A stretch of 64,000 nucleotides of DNA, taken from assembly GCF_003096035.1 (NCBI RefSeq), contig NZ_CP029186.1, forward strand, positions 2,958,001-3,022,000. The letters are read 5' to 3'. Positions 60,972 to 64,000 of this stretch are shown here, in pieces (positions within the stretch are counted from its first letter, which is position 1; each line of letters starts with the position of its first letter). The notes beneath the pieces are model-generated. The model saw only the letters and a list, made by a program, of their open reading frames with translations, was not told the DNA's origin and ran no database searches. Position numbers and translations under genes: made by a program. The DNA comes from Flavobacterium album (GTDB taxonomy: Bacteria > Bacteroidota > Bacteroidia > Flavobacteriales > Flavobacteriaceae).

Positions 60972-61775
60972 ATGACTGAGACCATTACCTCAAAAAATTA
61001 CAAGAAACTGTCGCTCCGGATCGCCCACAACGGGATGTCGTTCTGCTGCTTTGATACACTCAATTGGGAAATCACAAGCTGCAAGTCGGTGGCGTTTTCA
61101 AAGTACACACCTATTGAGGAAGAGCTTTGGAAGGCGTTTGTGAACCATCAGCAGCTGACACGCCCGTATGATGAGATCATGGTACTGCATGACAACAGCT
61201 TCAACACCTTTGTGCCAGATGCGCTTTTTGACGAAAATTATATTGGCAGCTATCTCCAGTACAATACCAAAGTTTTTGAAACGGATTTCTTTGCGTTTGA
61301 TGCCATAGGAAGCTATGAGCTGAACAACGTTTATGTACCGATGATGAACGTGAATAACTTTCTCATCGACCAGTTTGGCGCTTTTGAATATAAGAACGTA
61401 AACAGCGTGCTTGTTGCAAAGCTGTTGGATGCATCCAAAAATATCGATGAGAAGCAGGTCTATGTACATGTGCAGGACAGCCATTTTGAGATCGTTGTGG
61501 TACGCAACCAAAAGTTGCTGCTGTACAATTCATTCGAATACAAAACGCCCGAAGACTTTTTATACTACCTGCTCTTCACGATGGAGCAGCTGTTCCTGAA
61601 CCCCGAAACGGCAAAGGTAAGCGTGCTTGGTAAGATCGACGAAAGCCATCCGTGTTTTACACTGGGATATACCTATATAAGGAATATTGCCTTGTTTGAT
61701 ACAACAGCGCTACAGGAAAAATGGGGCAAAAGCCAACACGAAACGCTGGAACATTTTATACTATTCAACTCATGA
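60972..61775 (+). CDS. DUF3822 family protein
   Basis: 267 aa. Actin-like ATPase-fold type protein (e.g. LSLRIAHNGMSFCCFD start, VYVHVQDSHFEIVVV, LLLYNSFEYKTPEDFLYYLLF); DUF3822 is typical of Bacteroidota and regularly sits upstream of rsmD. Function unknown. Its TGA overlaps the rsmD ATG (ATGA). Confidence 0.88.
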   Translation: MTETITSKNYKKLSLRIAHNGMSFCCFDTLNWEITSCKSVAFSKYTPIEEELWKAFVNHQQLTRPYDEIMVLHDNSFNTFVPDALFDENYIGSYLQYNTKVFETDFFAFDAIGSYELNNVYVPMMNVNNFLIDQFGAFEYKNVNSVLVAKLLDASKNIDEKQVYVHVQDSHFEIVVVRNQKLLLYNSFEYKTPEDFLYYLLFTMEQLFLNPETAKVSVLGKIDESHPCFTLGYTYIRNIALFDTTALQEKWGKSQHETLEHFILFNS

Positions 61776-62329
61776 GGATCATTTCAGGAAAATATAAAGG
61801 CCGCAGGATAAGTCCCCCAAAAGGGCTGCCCGTAAGGCCAACTACCGATATGTCGAAGGAGTCGCTGTTCAACATACTGAACAACCGCTTCGACTTTGAA
61901 GGGCTTAAAGTGCTCGACATTTTTGCCGGTACGGGCAACCTAAGCTATGAGTTCGGGTCGCGCGGGGCAAGCAGCATAACCGCTGTGGATGCCGACTTTG
62001 GCTGTATAAAGTTCATAAAGCAGACAGCGGCTGAGTTTGATTTTAATATTTCCGCCGTAAAGAATGATGTATTTAAATTTCTGGCCGGGCATAAATCGAC
62101 CTACGACATTATTGTAGCCGACCCGCCCTACAATTCTTCCCAAAAAGAATTTGAAACGGTGGTAACACAGGTTTTTGAAAACGGGCTACTGAATGAAGGC
62201 GGCATGATGATAATAGAGCACTCCAAGCACACGCCTTTAAATCACATGGAGCATTTTTCTTTTGATAAGAAATATGGCGGAAGTATATTTTCTTTTTTTG
62301 AGTTTGGGAGGAAGGATAACGGAAATTAG
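61772..62329 (+). CDS. rsmD: 16S rRNA (guanine966-N2)-methyltransferase
   Basis: 185 aa from ATG 61772. RsmD start MRIISGKYKGRRISPP, VRPTTDMSKESLFNIL, SAM motif VLDIFAGTGNLSYEFGSRGA and the catalytic DPPY in IVADPPYNSSQKEF. Modifies G966 of 16S rRNA. Overlaps DUF3822 by 4 bp. Confidence 0.95.
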   Translation: MRIISGKYKGRRISPPKGLPVRPTTDMSKESLFNILNNRFDFEGLKVLDIFAGTGNLSYEFGSRGASSITAVDADFGCIKFIKQTAAEFDFNISAVKNDVFKFLAGHKSTYDIIVADPPYNSSQKEFETVVTQVFENGLLNEGGMMIIEHSKHTPLNHMEHFSFDKKYGGSIFSFFEFGRKDNGN

Positions 62330-62348
62330 TCTGGACAACTATAATAAT

Positions 62349-63644
62349 ATGGAAACTAAAGCCGACCAATTTTATCCTACTTATAAATCAAGTGAAAGAG
62401 ATATTTTACTTATAGAATTTGAGGAAGCTCAAAAAATTGCGAATGGGCAATTAAAAGTTTATGCTCAAGTAACAAATATACTTTTAGCAATTGCTACATT
62501 TACTCTTACATTTTTCTTTGATGAAAATTTCATTAATAATTCTGGAGTCAAACTTTTTTTGACATTTCATAAAGTCTTTTTTGCTATAATACTGTTTTTT
62601 TTTGGCGCAATATTATTGAGATATTTTGTTGACTTACAAAAACAAATTACTCTCAATGCAAGAAAGGTTGTTACACTCAGAACATTGCTTGGATTAGACT
62701 ACGGCCACATACATTTGACATTACCTAACTGGCGTGTTGAAGGAGCTAATAATCCATTTGCAATTAAATATTTTTATAGCTGGTTTAGTTTTCAAAGTAT
62801 GCCGTTTTGGCTTTTGAGTATATCAATAAATACAATCTGGTACTTATCAATTTTAAATAGCAAAGAAATTCTTTTTAGTATTCTTGATACAGAATATTTA
62901 ATACCTTGGGAAATCGGATATGTTATAATCACATTAACCTACATAGTAATTTTCAGAACATCATTATATGATCGACATGAAACCTTTTTTCTAACTTTTA
63001 CTAAAAATTTTTGTGCAATTTTAAGAATCAAACTTTTAGAAAATTTCGAATATATCCTATATAGGGCAAAGCTATCTTATTTAGAGGCTGACAGGTTGAA
63101 TCTTAAATATAATTTTTTAAAAGATACAATAGTAAAGATTGAAGATGAAAACTTTCATTCAAATAATGGTGTAGTATTCAAGTCAATTGCTAGAGGAATT
63201 TTAAGTCAATCTAAATCCCTGCGAATTAGGTATGGATTTATACAAAGCGGCGGTTCTACAATTACAATGCAATTAGCAAGATCCTTATTTATTCCCGCCA
63301 CACAAAATAAATTTAAACGTAAAATTGCCGAAATACTTTTATCCATTTGGCTCAATCATCAATTCACCAAAGATGAAATACTAAAACTTTATATCGTCTC
63401 GGTTAGGTATGAGAAAGGTATATACGGATTAGCAAGAGCCTCACGTTATTTTTTTGGAAATAATAGGGATAAAACGCTAACACTTGAAGAATCATTCTTT
63501 TTAACTGAACGATTGTCTAATATCAACTCAAAAGTTAACTGGAGTAGAATCGAGCATCTGGCAAATAAAGTTTCAAATATTAATTATGACGAGTTGCTTA
63601 ATATATATCAAAAACAAATAGACGAACATAGACTAAAGATATAG
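62349..63644 (+). CDS. Membrane domain fused to a GT51 peptidoglycan glycosyltransferase-like domain
   Basis: 431 aa from ATG 62349. Residues 20-225 carry about four hydrophobic segments (~43-58, 74-93, 150-171, 188-204). From ~255 is a GT51/transglycosylase domain: EDENFHSNNG (265-274), with catalytic Glu265; the canonical His of EDxxFxxHxG is N272. Then GGSTITMQLARSLF (301-314), KRKIAEILL (323-331) with second Glu328, and KDEILKLYI, GIYGLARASRYFFGN. No transpeptidase domain. Very AT-rich, suggesting transfer. Substrate activity is unproved; an even number of helices would leave the GT51 domain on the N-terminus side of the membrane. Confidence 0.85.
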   Translation: METKADQFYPTYKSSERDILLIEFEEAQKIANGQLKVYAQVTNILLAIATFTLTFFFDENFINNSGVKLFLTFHKVFFAIILFFFGAILLRYFVDLQKQITLNARKVVTLRTLLGLDYGHIHLTLPNWRVEGANNPFAIKYFYSWFSFQSMPFWLLSISINTIWYLSILNSKEILFSILDTEYLIPWEIGYVIITLTYIVIFRTSLYDRHETFFLTFTKNFCAILRIKLLENFEYILYRAKLSYLEADRLNLKYNFLKDTIVKIEDENFHSNNGVVFKSIARGILSQSKSLRIRYGFIQSGGSTITMQLARSLFIPATQNKFKRKIAEILLSIWLNHQFTKDEILKLYIVSVRYEKGIYGLARASRYFFGNNRDKTLTLEESFFLTERLSNINSKVNWSRIEHLANKVSNINYDELLNIYQKQIDEHRLKI

Positions 63645-63666
63645 TTATCTTTCTAACAAAAAATAA

Positions 63667-63981
63667 AGCAGGCCTGTAAGCCGGATTCTGTGCCCGTCAA
63701 CGACGCGGCCCTTATCATTTATCTGGACCATTCATTACTGAATGGCTCTATCTGCCTACCCCCCGGCATCGGACGGGCCGTCCTACATATAGCCGGTGTA
63801 CATGGCATTTCACCGCATAGAGTTTACCTGGTTTCACTACAGCATTACCTGTACATACTTTCTGTTGCACTTGTCCTCCCGCGGTTCTGCATCCCGCAGT
63901 GACGGGCGTTACCCGCTATGCTGCCCTCTGGTGTCCGGACTTTCCTCGCTCTGTGGTTAGAACGCGATAAGGCGGCCTGCT
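63667..63981 (-). ncRNA. rnpB: RNase P RNA (bacterial class A)
   Basis: The minus strand contains the conserved 5' GAGGAAAGTCCGGACACCAG and 3' ACAGAATCCGGCTTACAG segments that form P4 and flank the core, plus the P1 stem AGCAGGCC / GGCCTGCT (63974-63981, 63667-63674). Processes the 5' ends of tRNA precursors. Ends are set by P1; they may extend a few bases. The open frame 63690-63902 over it is spurious. Confidence 0.93.
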
Positions 63982-63985
63982 GGCG

Positions 63986-63993
63986 CGAAAGTA
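63986..63993 (-). promoter_or_regulatory. Near-consensus -7 box for rnpB
   Basis: TACTTTCG differs from TAnnTTTG at one position and ends 5 nt before the predicted RNA 5' end, as expected for a start site. Confidence 0.5.
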
Positions 63994-64000
63994 CGTTATT

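Noticed and set aside
63690..63902. 70-residue plus-strand ORF
   Set aside because: It is opposite rnpB and reflects the structured RNA sequence.

Overview
The window looks like a chromosomal segment of a Flavobacteriaceae (Bacteroidota) organism, most probably Flavobacterium or a close relative. The evidence is many Bacteroidota -7 promoter boxes (TAnnTTTG), a type IX secretion (T9SS) C-terminal sorting domain, a TamB/TamL pair, a fused E1 alpha/beta 2-oxoacid dehydrogenase, flavobacterial families such as DUF3822 and DUF4258, and interspersed intergenic inverted repeats. Most of the sequence is ordinary core genome with moderate GC. Two stretches are clearly richer in AT and look acquired: 26.4-29.8 kb and 62.3-63.6 kb.

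Layout. 0-9.7 kb: the end of an unknown gene, ychF, three small secreted proteins, then a ferredoxin divergent from an acyl-CoA reductase - serC - serA block, a lipoprotein, a 23S pseudouridine synthase and a putative outer-membrane protein. 9.8-17.2 kb: tamB and the lipoprotein TamA variant (TamL). 17.3-26.3 kb: a PLP decarboxylase, an NDH-2 type dehydrogenase, YihY, DUF3817, an MscS channel, a repeat element of about 340 bp, a thioesterase/Nudix pair and the E1 alpha/beta fusion. 26.4-29.8 kb: accessory region with an AlbA_2 + P-loop ATPase fusion, then two small cargo genes; after each of these three genes lies a truncated head of a DUF1801 gene. 29.8-33.6 kb: two-component regulators (AraC-type regulator, TPR histidine kinase, LytTR regulator). 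33.9-42.2 kb: exported proteins (a PID-CTERM-like small protein, a large T9SS cargo protein, two paralogous giant surface proteins, a membrane protein). 42.2-45.7 kb: an array of RNA hairpins, tRNA-Val, DUF4258, proline dehydrogenase, aroB. 45.8-48.9 kb: a polyamine-type operon (small ORF, arginine decarboxylase, deoxyhypusine-synthase-like enzyme, acidic protein). 49-61.8 kb: DinB, PEP carboxylase, Lrp, an M14 carboxypeptidase divergent from an XRE regulator across five identical-form palindromes, lipid and methyl transfer genes, kdsB, a RecD-like helicase and DUF3822-rsmD. 62.3-64 kb: a membrane-anchored GT51 transglycosylase fusion, then rnpB (RNase P RNA) on the minus strand.

The most interesting points are the DUF1801-head cassette array beside a candidate defence ATPase, the unusual GT51 membrane fusion, the XRE operator array whose palindromes contain both divergent -7 boxes, and the coupling of arginine decarboxylase to a deoxyhypusine synthase homologue. 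Family names come from motif recognition only; no database search was run.
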